The notes: generated by a model not told the origin, from the letters alone. 64,000 nucleotides of DNA from Afipia sp. (GCA_017474385.1 JAFVHU010000155.1:81057-145056); one strand, 5' to 3'; shown: positions 54,760 through 63,490, numbered from the stretch's first letter. Made by a program: numbers and translations.

Positions 54760-55666
54760 CGTCGCTGCCCTTGCGCCGATGCCGCGCGGATTCCTCAGCG
54801 ACAAACTCCAGACTTTGGTCGAAGACGATCCGTTCCTGACCTGACAGCGCAATGAACCGCTTGCCTTTGGTCCGGCCGATCAGCGTCAGGCCCACTTGCC
54901 GCGCTAACTCAACGCCCCACGCGGTGAAGCCGGAGCGCGACACCAGAATGGGAATGCCCATTCGTACTGTCTTGATTACCATTTCGGAGGTGAGGCGTCC
55001 GGTGGTGTACATGATCTTGTCGGCGACATCGACCTTGTGCCGCCAGGCCCAGCCCGCGATCTTGTCGACCGCATTATGCCGTCCGACGTCTTCCATGTAG
55101 CAGACCGGTTCGCCCTCCTTGCAAAGCACACAGCCATGGATGGCACCGGCTTCGAGATAGAGCGAGGGCGCTGTGTTGACGGCATGGGTCATCTGATAAA
55201 GCCACGATGTGCGTAACTCCGCCTTGGGCAGGGTCACACCTTCGATCGCCTCCATAAGGTCGCCGAAGGCTGTGCCTTGTGCGCAGCCGGAGGTGAGCGT
55301 TTTCTTCTTCAGCTTCTCTTCAAAGTTGGTGCCGCGCTCGGTGTAGACGACCACGACCTGGAGATCGTCGTCGTAGACCACCTCGGTCACGATATCGTCG
55401 AGCTTCAGCATATTCTGGTTAAGGAGATAGCCGAGCGCGAGATATTCCGGATAGTCGTTGATCGTCATCATGGTGACGATCTCTTGCGAGTTCAGATAGA
55501 GGGTCAGCGGACGCTCGACCGGTACGCTGATCTCGACCGGAGCGCCGGTCTGGTCGATCCCCATGACGCGCTCGGTGAGGCGTGGGTTCTTCGGATACGG
55601 CATTACGCGCGGTGCGAGCTGATCGCTCTTCGCAGTTTTCGACCTGGTTTGAATTGTTTCCGTCAT
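54752..55666 (-). CDS. fdhD: Formate dehydrogenase sulfurtransferase FdhD
   Basis: 304 residues. FdhD transfers sulfur from a cysteine desulfurase to the molybdenum or tungsten of bis-MGD. Family marks are [36 protein letters not shown] and [14 protein letters not shown]. The sulfur-carrying loop, CxxC in E. coli, here reads TSGCAQGT: Cys128 is kept but the second Cys is missing. A separate GCVLC pair is present near residue 179. It starts three bases after the upstream mrp stop. Confidence 0.95.
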   Translation of the reverse strand: MTETIQTRSKTAKSDQLAPRVMPYPKNPRLTERVMGIDQTGAPVEISVPVERPLTLYLNSQEIVTMMTINDYPEYLALGYLLNQNMLKLDDIVTEVVYDDDLQVVVVYTERGTNFEEKLKKKTLTSGCAQGTAFGDLMEAIEGVTLPKAELRTSWLYQMTHAVNTAPSLYLEAGAIHGCVLCKEGEPVCYMEDVGRHNAVDKIAGWAWRHKVDVADKIMYTTGRLTSEMVIKTVRMGIPILVSRSGFTAWGVELARQVGLTLIGRTKGKRFIALSGQERIVFDQSLEFVAEESARHRRKGSDDD

Positions 55667-55669
55667 GGC

Positions 55670-56521
55670 TCACTCGATCACGATACGCGGCGCGGGTCTG
55701 GCCGCGGCGCCGGTGGTGATGGACGTCCAGAGCTGGCGCGCGATGCCGATATAGTGCTTCGCATGAACGCCTTCAGGATCAGTGGCGACGATCGGGCGGC
55801 CGTCATCGGATGTTTGGCGTATCGCCATATCCAGCGGGACTTCGCCGAGAAACGGGATGCCGCGCTTTTCCGCGTCAAGCCGCGCGCCGCCGTGGCCGAA
55901 GATCGGCGTGACATGGTTGCAGGCCGGGCAGCAGAAACTCGCCATGTTCTCGATCAGGCCCAGTATCGGAATGTTGACCTTCTTGAACATCTCGATACCG
56001 CGGCGCGCGTCGATCAAAGCGATATCCTGCGGCGTCGAGACGATAACCGCGCCTGCCAGTGGTGTCTGCTGCGCCATTGTGAGTTGTGCGTCGCCGGTGC
56101 CCGGCGGAAGATCGACGACGAGAATGTCGAGATCATTCCACGCGACCTCGCGAAGCATCTGCGTGATGGCCGAAATCACCATCGGCCCGCGCCAGACCAT
56201 GGCGTTGTCTTCCTCGACCAGAAATCCGATCGACATGACCTTGACGCCGAAGCGCTCCAGCGGCTCCAGCATGCGTGGCCCGAGCAGGCGGGGCTTGCCG
56301 CGCAGACCGAACAGTTTCTGCTGCGACGGGCCATAGATATCCGCATCGAGAATGCCGACTTTCAGTCCCAGCGCCGCGAACCCGAGTGCGAGGTTGCACG
56401 AGGTCGTCGATTTGCCGACGCCGCCTTTGCCGGAGGCCACGGCAATGACGTGCTTCACGCCTGGAATGCCTGCGGCCTTCGATGTCGCGGGAGCGTTCGG
56501 GGTGGCATGGGTAACTGACAA
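55670..56521 (-). CDS. Mrp/NBP35-type Fe-S carrier ATPase
   Basis: 283 residues. Deviant Walker A SGKGGVGKST near residue 31, switch segments DADIYGPSQ and VVDLPPGTGD, and the cluster-binding CCPAC near 195 identify a P-loop Fe-S cluster carrier (ApbC/Mrp). It lacks the N-terminal DUF59 domain of most Mrp proteins, which fits a dedicated copy. It lies between fdhD and the multi-ferredoxin gene, so it may deliver Fe-S clusters to formate dehydrogenase or to its ferredoxin-type neighbour. Confidence 0.92.
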   Translation of the reverse strand: MSVTHATPNAPATSKAAGIPGVKHVIAVASGKGGVGKSTTSCNLALGFAALGLKVGILDADIYGPSQQKLFGLRGKPRLLGPRMLEPLERFGVKVMSIGFLVEEDNAMVWRGPMVISAITQMLREVAWNDLDILVVDLPPGTGDAQLTMAQQTPLAGAVIVSTPQDIALIDARRGIEMFKKVNIPILGLIENMASFCCPACNHVTPIFGHGGARLDAEKRGIPFLGEVPLDMAIRQTSDDGRPIVATDPEGVHAKHYIGIARQLWTSITTGAAARPAPRIVIE

Positions 56522-56560
56522 ATTCGATCTCCCGACCGATCGCGCTCACAGCGCGCCGGC

Positions 56561-58600
56561 TCATTGCGATCCGAAAGGATCGTTCTTCTTGATTTCCCGC
56601 GCGCGCAGATAATCCTCGGTGGACATCACGGGCGGTCGTTGAGGCGCAGCGTGAGGATCGAAACTCTCATTGACGACGGCCTCGACACGGCAGTCCGCAC
56701 ACATCTTGATAACGTCAAGCCGCCGTGCGTTGGCGCCTTCGAACATCCAGTGCTTTTCCTGCAACTTCGACAGCACGCGCTCGATCGAGCTTCTGGTCCC
56801 GAACGGCGTGCCGCAGGCGATGCAATGGACTGGTTCTTCTTCCTTCAGCACGCGCAGCGGTGCATTCCACGCCCGGAAGTCGAGCCGAGGTTCCAATGTG
56901 ATGACATCTTCAGGGCAGGTTGCTTCGCAAAGCCCGCATTGAACGCAGAGGCTTTCGGTGAATCGCAACATCGCCCGGTCGGGATTGTCGGAGAGCGCGT
57001 TCGTGGGACAGGCGGTAACGCACGCATGGCAGAGCGTGCAGCCTTCGACGTTCACCTGAACAGTGCCGAACGGCGCGCCGGCCATCAGTGGAACGACATC
57101 GACAGGAGCAGGGGCCGCAAGATGCAGTTCGCGGAACATGGTCTCCAGCACGCCGCGCTTGGCGCCACGCGGGACCAGGCTCGCCGGATTCGATGAAGCA
57201 ACCCCGGACGGCATGGCGTCGAGCATCGCGCGCAGCTGATCTGGATCGTCGGTTTCCAGAACGCGGACGAGGCCATCGCCGAAGCCGAGCGCTGCGGCGA
57301 TCGTCCCTGACATATCGGCGGCGCGGCGCAATCCGGCCGTTTCGTGCCGGGGCTGCGCGCGCAGCAGAAGCGCGACACCTGTACCGCCATAGGCAAAGAC
57401 CGCCGCGAGAGATTCCGGTCCGAGCTGCGTGACTTCGTTGACGCGAACCGGAAGCACGTTGGCGGGCAAGCCGTCACCAAACCGTGCCAGTGCATCGATC
57501 AATGGTTCGCCATGGTCGCCGTCATGAAACAGGACAACCGCCTGTTCGCCGCCGGCCTTGCGATAGGTTTGCAGCAATGTCCGCAGACGGCGCATCAGCG
57601 CGTCCGCACTCGGCAGCGAATAGGATGCCGCGCCGGTCGGGCAGACCGATGCGCATGAGCCGCAGCCGGCGCATATGTTGGGATCGATCGCGACGGCATT
57701 GCCGTTCGGCGTGATCGCACCGGTTGGGCACAGATCGAGACAGCGCGTGCAGCCGGTAATGTTCGAGCGCGAATGCGCGCAGAGCGATTCTTCGAAATGA
57801 ATGAAGCGCGGTTTGTCGAACGTGCCGACGAGGTTGCCGGCTTCCGCAATCGCGCGCTCGACGGCGGCGCGGTCGCGCGGATCGGCGCGCAGATAGCCGG
57901 GCCGCAATTCGTGCGCCGGAAACAACGGCAGGCCGCCGCTGAGATCGAGGATGAGATCGCAGGTCGAAGTCGCGCCATCGCGCGAAGCACCGAACACGAG
58001 CTTGCTCCGCGAGGAGGGCGCCGGCAAAGCGTAGTCGTCGATCGCGAGTTCGAAATTTCCGAGATATCCGCGCGCATTGCGGATCGTGCCTTTCAGCACG
58101 GGAAATTCATTGACCGCCCGCGGTGTGATGTCGCCGGGCTTGGTGAGAATGACGGTAATGTCGAGGCGATCGGCGACGCGCTTGGCCGCGTCGATGGCAA
58201 CATCGTCATGGCCATAGATCAGCGCGACACCGCCGCTTTCCAGCGTGACCAGGGAGATCGGCGGCATCTCTTCCGAGGCTGCGGCTATCAGCGCCGCGGC
58301 TTTCGGGCCAGCTGCCGCTGCATCCTTCGACCATCCGCCGGTTTCGCGAATGTTCACGAAGGTGAGAGGGACGTCGGGAAATTCCTCGGCGACTTCCTTG
58401 AATAGCGGCGCTTCCTGCGTACACGCCACCGTGATCGGTTCGCCCTCAGTGAGCGCAGCCTTGAATTGGGCGAGATCCAGACCGCAAAGCTGGTTGGCCT
58501 GCGTCATATGAGCCGCGCACCCGCGCCCGATTGCCTGCGCATCGAGCGGCATGGTCTTTTCGCAACTGCAAACCAGAAGGCGGGATTTTGCGCTGTTCAT
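56561..58600 (-). CDS. Large multi-ferredoxin iron-sulfur protein
   Basis: 679 residues from ATG 58600; the frame to 58678 has no ribosome site. Four classical 4Fe-4S motifs occur in two pairs: CTRCLDLCP and CAGCGSCASVCP (about residues 300-345), CTLCHACVTACP and CVQCGLCEATCP (about 555-600). Additional Cys pairs are CSCEK at the N-terminus, CIACG and CADC near the C-terminus. No signal or membrane segment, so it is cytoplasmic. I do not know a named function; context suggests electron transfer to or from formate dehydrogenase or its maturation. Confidence 0.85.
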   Translation of the reverse strand: MNSAKSRLLVCSCEKTMPLDAQAIGRGCAAHMTQANQLCGLDLAQFKAALTEGEPITVACTQEAPLFKEVAEEFPDVPLTFVNIRETGGWSKDAAAAGPKAAALIAAASEEMPPISLVTLESGGVALIYGHDDVAIDAAKRVADRLDITVILTKPGDITPRAVNEFPVLKGTIRNARGYLGNFELAIDDYALPAPSSRSKLVFGASRDGATSTCDLILDLSGGLPLFPAHELRPGYLRADPRDRAAVERAIAEAGNLVGTFDKPRFIHFEESLCAHSRSNITGCTRCLDLCPTGAITPNGNAVAIDPNICAGCGSCASVCPTGAASYSLPSADALMRRLRTLLQTYRKAGGEQAVVLFHDGDHGEPLIDALARFGDGLPANVLPVRVNEVTQLGPESLAAVFAYGGTGVALLLRAQPRHETAGLRRAADMSGTIAAALGFGDGLVRVLETDDPDQLRAMLDAMPSGVASSNPASLVPRGAKRGVLETMFRELHLAAPAPVDVVPLMAGAPFGTVQVNVEGCTLCHACVTACPTNALSDNPDRAMLRFTESLCVQCGLCEATCPEDVITLEPRLDFRAWNAPLRVLKEEEPVHCIACGTPFGTRSSIERVLSKLQEKHWMFEGANARRLDVIKMCADCRVEAVVNESFDPHAAPQRPPVMSTEDYLRAREIKKNDPFGSQ

Positions 58601-58646
58601 GACCTGCAACCTTGACCCTTGGCGTCTGCTCAGAGTGGCTATTTCA

Positions 58647-58680
58647 ATTATATGGTGCGGCGGCAACGGCTTGCGCAAGC
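58647..58680 (-). promoter_or_regulatory. Promoter with overlapping palindrome, multi-ferredoxin operon
   Basis: On the minus strand a perfect TATAAT (58652-58647) lies 47 bases before the ATG. No good -35 element stands at 16-18 bases; instead the perfect palindrome GCTTGCGCAAGC (58669-58680) covers that position, which suits an activator-dependent or repressed promoter. It is in the 147-base divergent gap with the ligase-like gene. Confidence 0.5.
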
Positions 58681-58747
58681 ACCCCGCCGCCTTGACCGGG
58701 ATAGCATAGACTGCCCAAATACAAAGAGCTTAGGGAAATTTTCTACG

Positions 58748-59500
58748 ATGATGGTTTCGCGTACGGCGCAAGCGGAACAGCCGCTCGATCTGCCTCCGGG
58801 GTACACGCTCGTATCGCTTCGCGAGTATGGCGATGCGTTTGCGCACGGCTGCAGCATTGCAGCCGAAGCCGGTGCGGGAACACTGGTCTGGGTCCGGCGC
58901 TACGATCTGGTCGAGTTCGCCGTTGTACTCGAGCCGGACGAGCCGCTCGCGTCGGCGCGCCGCGCCTTCTTTGCGGGCATGACTGCCATCGGGGACGCTA
59001 TCGCGGTGCATTGCCCGCCGGAGCGGGAGGTGCAGTTCACGTGGCCGGATACGATTCTGTTCGACGGCGGTGTGCTGGGTGGCGGGCGGCTTGGCTGGCC
59101 GAAGGACTGCCGCGAGGATGAAGTTCCGGATTGGTTGGTGTTCGGCGTCATTCTGCGCGCCGCGGACATGGCGCATGTCGAGGAAACCGTTGCGGCGGGC
59201 GGCGTCGCCCTGCTCAACGAAGGGTTCGAAATGGTCGAGACCGAGGCGATCATCGGCAGTTTCGCCCGTCATTTCATGGCGGCGTTCGATCGGTGGAACG
59301 AGCGAGGTTTCGAGCCGATCGCGCGCGATTATCTGGAGCGACTCACGAAGCAGATGGCCAGCCAGCGGCGCGGAATCGACGTCAACGGCGATCTGCTCGT
59401 CAGTGCGGCGAAGGGGCCGCCGGAGCGGAACAGCTTGCTCGACGGGCTGGCCAAGGTTGCATGGTATGATCCCGAATACCGCGCCCCGAAACTTGGGTGA
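58748..59500 (+). CDS. Biotin/lipoate protein ligase-like protein
   Basis: 250 residues from ATG 58748 or 58751; the upstream open frame is non-coding leader. The body resembles the biotin/lipoate A/B protein ligase fold, including FTWPDTILFDGGVLGGGRLG where ligases have KWPND(D/I)xxxxxKxxG. The catalytic Lys of true ligases is not evident in that loop, so it may have another role. It is the first of a five-gene run leading toward formate dehydrogenase; eight bases separate it from the next gene. Confidence 0.75.
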   Translation: MMVSRTAQAEQPLDLPPGYTLVSLREYGDAFAHGCSIAAEAGAGTLVWVRRYDLVEFAVVLEPDEPLASARRAFFAGMTAIGDAIAVHCPPEREVQFTWPDTILFDGGVLGGGRLGWPKDCREDEVPDWLVFGVILRAADMAHVEETVAAGGVALLNEGFEMVETEAIIGSFARHFMAAFDRWNERGFEPIARDYLERLTKQMASQRRGIDVNGDLLVSAAKGPPERNSLLDGLAKVAWYDPEYRAPKLG

Positions 59501-59507
59501 GGCGGAG

Positions 59508-60065
59508 ATGCTGAAACTGCCGCGCACCATCAGGCTTGATCCATCGGACACATTCGTGTTCGAGCGCGCTGCCGAGCCCGGCGAATGGGCGGTGTCCGGT
59601 GCGTTTGTGTTCTGGGACAGCGATACCGCGACGCTTGGACAGAAACAGCGGGTCGCGCTGCGGTCCGGTTTTCTTGGAATCGACAGTCTCGGCTGGTCGA
59701 CGCTTGCTGTCGTAACCGAGGCATCCGAGGCCGAGCGGCAAAGCGTGATCGATCGGCTGGCTGCGCAATTATTGGCGAAGTTCGGAGCGCCGGATATCGA
59801 AGCCGCGCGCGCTGCGGCGGAGGAAGAAGTCGCGTTTGCGGCTTCGCTGTGCGATCACGAGCCACAAACGTTGCTGGCGGTCGCCCGGAGCGTCGAGAAT
59901 GGAGAAATCCGCGAGCGCTTCCGGACGTTGAAGCCGCGCGCGATCGAACCGGGCGGGGATCGATTGCACACCCATGCACGCGCCTTTACCTTTCATGAGG
60001 TCGAAGGCGACGAACCGGCCGAGGAAGTCGATCTTCTTGGGCTCACAAAGACGGATCGGACATGA
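59508..60065 (+). CDS. Conserved protein of unknown function (DUF6505-like)
   Basis: 185 residues from ATG 59508, with GGCGGAG directly upstream. No signal, membrane helix or Cys motif; it has one Cys (SLCDHEPQ). An N-terminal beta-rich part (IRLDPSDTFVFERAAEPGEW) is followed by an acidic/Ala helix (about 100-125). I link it to DUF6505 from memory of formate dehydrogenase neighbourhoods, not from a search. The stop overlaps the next start as ATGA, so the two are coupled. Confidence 0.7.
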   Translation: MLKLPRTIRLDPSDTFVFERAAEPGEWAVSGAFVFWDSDTATLGQKQRVALRSGFLGIDSLGWSTLAVVTEASEAERQSVIDRLAAQLLAKFGAPDIEAARAAAEEEVAFAASLCDHEPQTLLAVARSVENGEIRERFRTLKPRAIEPGGDRLHTHARAFTFHEVEGDEPAEEVDLLGLTKTDRT

Positions 60066-61081
60066 GAGAATTCTGGGTTGCTTCAGGTCATCATCTTACG
60101 CGCCGGGCCGATCACGGCGGGCTGATTGCGACGCCGGAGCTGATCATGGCTTACCTAGCGCGGCCGGAACTGATGCCGCCCGATGATGCATGCGACGCTG
60201 AGCGGGATCTGCATGCGAGTCTGCTGGCGGACCCGCTTCGTCCGGTATCCAAGGCCGACATTGCGACGCTGGCCGACGCTGACGCGCGCGAAAACTGGAC
60301 GTTCATGACGGCGTTTCGCGATCGGTTGATGGCGGCGCCATCGCTGGAGGCCGTGTACGTGGCTTTGGCGCGCAAGGGCGCCGGCGATCTGCCGCCGATC
60401 TTTCTCTCGCAGCTGTGTCATCTGATCCTGCGCAACGCACTTGAAGGCTGCGACGATCCGTATGTGTTGCGCGCGGCCGAATTGTTCTATCGGAGCCAGA
60501 AAGCCACGATTCACGACGGCGCGCTGCTGCTTGCCGATGCCGAAATCGTCGAGGCGCAGCATCATGCACAGCATGATCTTCATACCGCTCCGCTGACCGC
60601 CATGCTCCAGCCGCAGGCCTTCGGCGAAATGGACGTGATGGACGACGAGAATGCCTGGACCTATTGGTCGCGATCCGACGCGCACGCGATGGTCATGAAT
60701 CTCGGCGGCAATCCGAAAGCACGCAATGCGCTGTGCCGGGTGATCGAACGCTGGATCGCCCATCTTCTGGGTGTCGCTGTGAAGGTGGAGCCCGTCGCGT
60801 CGATCGAGGATCGCGACTGGCGGTGGTTCGTCGGCCTCGACAGCGAAGGAACGCGGATCGGTAACGCGCTCTGGAATGGAGATACGCCAGGCGCAGATGC
60901 AGCCGAGCGGATCGTTGCGCTGATGCGCATGACGTTCGAAGATTCGCGTTTCGTGGATGAACGCGTCGGCAACAAGCCCGTTTATCTCATTCTGGCGATG
61001 GGCGCGGACAAGGTGGTGCGCCTGAAGCCGCAGAATCTTGTCGCGGGCTTGCCGCTTGCGTCAGCGGCGAACGTTGCGTGA
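60062..61081 (+). CDS. Conserved protein of unknown function (DUF6352-like)
   Basis: 339 residues, soluble, start coupled to the previous gene by ATGA. It opens MREFWVASGHHLTRRADHGG and contains two His-rich spots (AQHHAQHDLHTAP near 165) and acidic DVMDDENAWTYWSRSDAHAM near 195, which could be a metal site. I associate it with DUF6352 from memory. Nothing in it shows an activity. It is part of the formate dehydrogenase maturation run. Confidence 0.72.
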   Translation: MREFWVASGHHLTRRADHGGLIATPELIMAYLARPELMPPDDACDAERDLHASLLADPLRPVSKADIATLADADARENWTFMTAFRDRLMAAPSLEAVYVALARKGAGDLPPIFLSQLCHLILRNALEGCDDPYVLRAAELFYRSQKATIHDGALLLADAEIVEAQHHAQHDLHTAPLTAMLQPQAFGEMDVMDDENAWTYWSRSDAHAMVMNLGGNPKARNALCRVIERWIAHLLGVAVKVEPVASIEDRDWRWFVGLDSEGTRIGNALWNGDTPGADAAERIVALMRMTFEDSRFVDERVGNKPVYLILAMGADKVVRLKPQNLVAGLPLASAANVA

Positions 61082-61106
61082 TTTACCGGTAACGGGAGGT
61101 TCAGAC

Positions 61107-61616
61107 ATGACCGAAGCGTCCCGTGAAGTCGGCGTGGTATTGCGTCGCCGCGCGATCGACAATCCATGGATCGACCACATGTGGTCGCCTGTCACGATCC
61201 TTGAGACTGTGCCCGCAACCGCGCCCTGGACGGTGTTGTCGCAGGAGGCCGATGCGACGCTGTATTACGCTGGCGCTGCGTTCATCGATCTGTTCAGCGC
61301 CGAGACGGCCAATTACCGCGACAATCTTGTCGACGGTTCGCCGCAAATATGGATCGCGCTGCGGCGTCAGGACGGTGGACCGGAACTTGAACTGACCAAG
61401 GTCACCGCCGATCCGACCGAAGGTGAGGCGATGTTTGAAAGCGGCACCGACGTCATCGGCGCCGTGCCGATGCCATCGGAGATCGCGGCATGGATCGCGG
61501 CTTTCGTTGATGAGTTTCACGTCGAGCAGGTGTTCCACAAGCGCAAACGCGATCGTGCGAATGTCGATCGTAAGCCCGACTACGACCCATCCGGCGGACG
61601 AAAGGATGACGTATGA
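61107..61616 (+). CDS. DUF3305 protein
   Basis: 169 residues from ATG 61107, preceded by GGGAGG. The sequence (WIDHMWSPVTILETVP, LYYAGAAFIDLFSAET, QVFHKRKRDRANVDRKP) is that of the DUF3305 family, regularly encoded just upstream of DUF3306 near formate dehydrogenases. Function unknown; no signal or cofactor motif. The stop overlaps the next start (ATGA). Confidence 0.82.
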   Translation: MTEASREVGVVLRRRAIDNPWIDHMWSPVTILETVPATAPWTVLSQEADATLYYAGAAFIDLFSAETANYRDNLVDGSPQIWIALRRQDGGPELELTKVTADPTEGEAMFESGTDVIGAVPMPSEIAAWIAAFVDEFHVEQVFHKRKRDRANVDRKPDYDPSGGRKDDV

Positions 61617-62317
61617 GCGGGGACGAGAAGGACGAGAAGAGTTTCCTCTCACGCTGGTCGCAGCGCAAACAGGATGCGAAGCAGTCAGAGGCCGACAGCA
61701 CGGCTGAAAGATCGGCTGAAGAGGCCGAAGCTGCTCCCGCGCCTGTTGTTGAAAGCGATGCCGACGAGCAGTTTGATCTCTCAAGCCTGCCGAAGCTGGA
61801 AGAGATCACGGAAACTACCGATATAACCGGCTTCCTGCGCACGGGTGTGCCCGAAAGTTTGCGGAATGCAGCCTTGCGGAAGTCCTGGGCGCTCGATCCC
61901 GCGATCCGCAACTATGTCAATCCGGCGCTGGACTATGCGTATGACTGGAACACGCCGGGGGGTGTGCCGGGGAACAGCGAGATCGCGGCCGGCACTGATA
62001 TTGCGAAAATGGTTTTGCAGATCATGGGCGGCGAATCGTCCGGCGCTCCGCAATCGCCCGACGCCCTGCCGCATAGTGACGCAGCCGATACGGCAACAGG
62101 TGGTTCCGGTATTGATGCGCCGCAAAATTTGGCAGCGAATCTGCCACTCCAGCAGGTGAGATTGTCCGACGCATCGACGATCGCAACGCCTGTTGCCACT
62201 GATTTCAGGCAAGCAGAGCAGGCTCGGATCGAGAGCGGACAGGCCGTCGACGAAAACAAGTCTAGTGCGTCGCAACACCAGATGCGGCGACATGGTTCTG
62301 CAAAACCAAGGATTTAG
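61613..62317 (+). CDS. DUF3306 protein
   Basis: 234 residues. The N-terminal FLSRWSQRKQDAKQ and the core DLSSLPKLEEITETTDITGF with LRKSWALDPAIRNYVNPALD are typical of DUF3306. The C-terminal third is low complexity and poorly conserved in type. No signal peptide. It is coupled to DUF3305 and precedes the HTH-TorD gene by 112 bases, so the operon may end here: an AGAC-AAAA-GTCT hairpin overlaps the stop. Confidence 0.82.
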   Translation: MSGDEKDEKSFLSRWSQRKQDAKQSEADSTAERSAEEAEAAPAPVVESDADEQFDLSSLPKLEEITETTDITGFLRTGVPESLRNAALRKSWALDPAIRNYVNPALDYAYDWNTPGGVPGNSEIAAGTDIAKMVLQIMGGESSGAPQSPDALPHSDAADTATGGSGIDAPQNLAANLPLQQVRLSDASTIATPVATDFRQAEQARIESGQAVDENKSSASQHQMRRHGSAKPRI

Positions 62318-62333
62318 ACAAAAGTCTTTGAGG

Positions 62334-62380
62334 CATAGGACGAACCTATGGTACTAATTGGAACTAGAATAATTCCAGTT
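62334..62380. promoter_or_regulatory. Two inverted repeats upstream of the HTH-TorD gene
   Basis: CATAGG-ACGAA-CCTATG (62334-62350) is a perfect six-base-arm repeat; AATTGGAACT and AATTCCAGTT (62356-62380) form an imperfect one. The stretch is markedly AT-rich against its surroundings. Plausible operators for the HTH protein encoded 50 bases downstream. Confidence 0.5.
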
Positions 62381-62429
62381 AATCAGATGCCTGATTTGAA
62401 GGCACGGGTGGGGGAACTCGGTTCGTATC

Positions 62430-63218
62430 ATGCGGGACTCAGGACTAGAGCAGGCAATCAAGGCAGCAGGCGGCGTCGCTTCCCTGGCGAGAGCCATTGG
62501 AATTGCACAGCCTTCGGTTTCGGCATGGTCACGTATTCCGGCTGAGAGAGTTCTCGCCGTTGAGACTTTGACACAGGTCCCCCGTTTCGTTCTCCGCCCC
62601 GACCTCTACGGATCAGCCGGGGATCATATGTCAGCGAAATCAGACATCGACGAAATCGATCAGCTTCGCGCCGCGGAGTACGGCTTGTTGTCGTTGCTGC
62701 TGGGCAAGGCGCCGACGGCGGACACGTTGTCCAAGGTCGCGATGCTAAAAGGCGACGCGTCCGATCTCGGCATGGCGCATGTCGAACTCGCTACAGCGGC
62801 GACGGAGTTCGACGAGCGCGCGGTCGCCAAGGAATTTTTCGATCTGTTCATCGGACTGGGGCGAGGGGAGCTGTTACCCTATGCCTCGTATTATCTCACG
62901 GGCTTCCTGCACGAGCGGCCGCTCGCACGCGTCCGTGAAGATTTCGATGTCCTGGGAATCGAGCGAGCCGGACCGGCGCGTGAGCCGGAAGATCACATCG
63001 CAATTCTGCTCGAGGTGATGGTTGGTCTTGCGCGCGGCGACTTCGACACGGACTTCGCGGCGCAGGCGCGGTTCTTCGAGCGGCATCTGAAGCCATGGGC
63101 TGCGCGGATGTTCGCCGACCTCGAAATTTCGCAATCGGTCAAGTTCTATCGCGCTGTCGGGCGCGTCGGCCGCATCTTCATGGAATTGGAATCAGAGGCT
63201 TTCACGCTGTCCGAGTGA
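62430..63218 (+). CDS. HTH domain fused to a TorD-type chaperone
   Basis: 262 residues from ATG 62430. Residues 1-60 are a YdaS/Cro-like HTH (LEQAIKAAGGVASLARAIGI, QPSVSAWSRIPAERVLAVE). Residues about 72-255 are the all-helical TorD/DmsD/NarJ-type chaperone (IDQLRAAEYGLLSLLLGK, LLPYASYYLTGFLHERPLA) that binds Tat signal peptides and holds apo-molybdoenzymes. The formate dehydrogenase catalytic subunit with its Tat signal lies 285 bases downstream. Chaperones of this family normally lack a DNA-binding domain. Confidence 0.88.
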   Translation: MRDSGLEQAIKAAGGVASLARAIGIAQPSVSAWSRIPAERVLAVETLTQVPRFVLRPDLYGSAGDHMSAKSDIDEIDQLRAAEYGLLSLLLGKAPTADTLSKVAMLKGDASDLGMAHVELATAATEFDERAVAKEFFDLFIGLGRGELLPYASYYLTGFLHERPLARVREDFDVLGIERAGPAREPEDHIAILLEVMVGLARGDFDTDFAAQARFFERHLKPWAARMFADLEISQSVKFYRAVGRVGRIFMELESEAFTLSE

Positions 63219-63259
63219 CGTGAAAGCCGAACTGGAAAAATGACTGGAAGGAGACCGCG

Positions 63260-63490
63260 ATGAGCAAGCCGTCAAAGAGCAAGGCATCTCCAGAGAAGCC
63301 GCAGGATGCGAAGGGCCTGGATCGTCGCCGGTTCTTCATAATGGGCGGATCGGCCGTCGCTGCGGCCGCGACTGCTGTGCCGCTGGCAACCGAGGCGGAA
63401 GCGGACGAGTCGCAGGCAGAGCGCGTCAAGGCTCGCTACAAGGCGGATTCGCCAGACGTCAAAAACTACTATCGCGTCAACCGCTATTGA
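63260..63490 (+). CDS. Small Tat-signal protein of the formate dehydrogenase region
   Basis: 76 residues. Twin-arginine signal LDRRRFFIMGGSAVAAAAT followed by a short mature tail (KARYKADSPDVKNYYRVNRY). It matches the small Tat-targeted family found just upstream of formate dehydrogenase alpha subunits. Function unknown; a subunit or maturation role for the periplasmic enzyme is likely. GGAAGGAGA precedes the start, and the catalytic-subunit gene begins 13 bases after the stop. Confidence 0.85.
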   Translation: MSKPSKSKASPEKPQDAKGLDRRRFFIMGGSAVAAAATAVPLATEAEADESQAERVKARYKADSPDVKNYYRVNRY

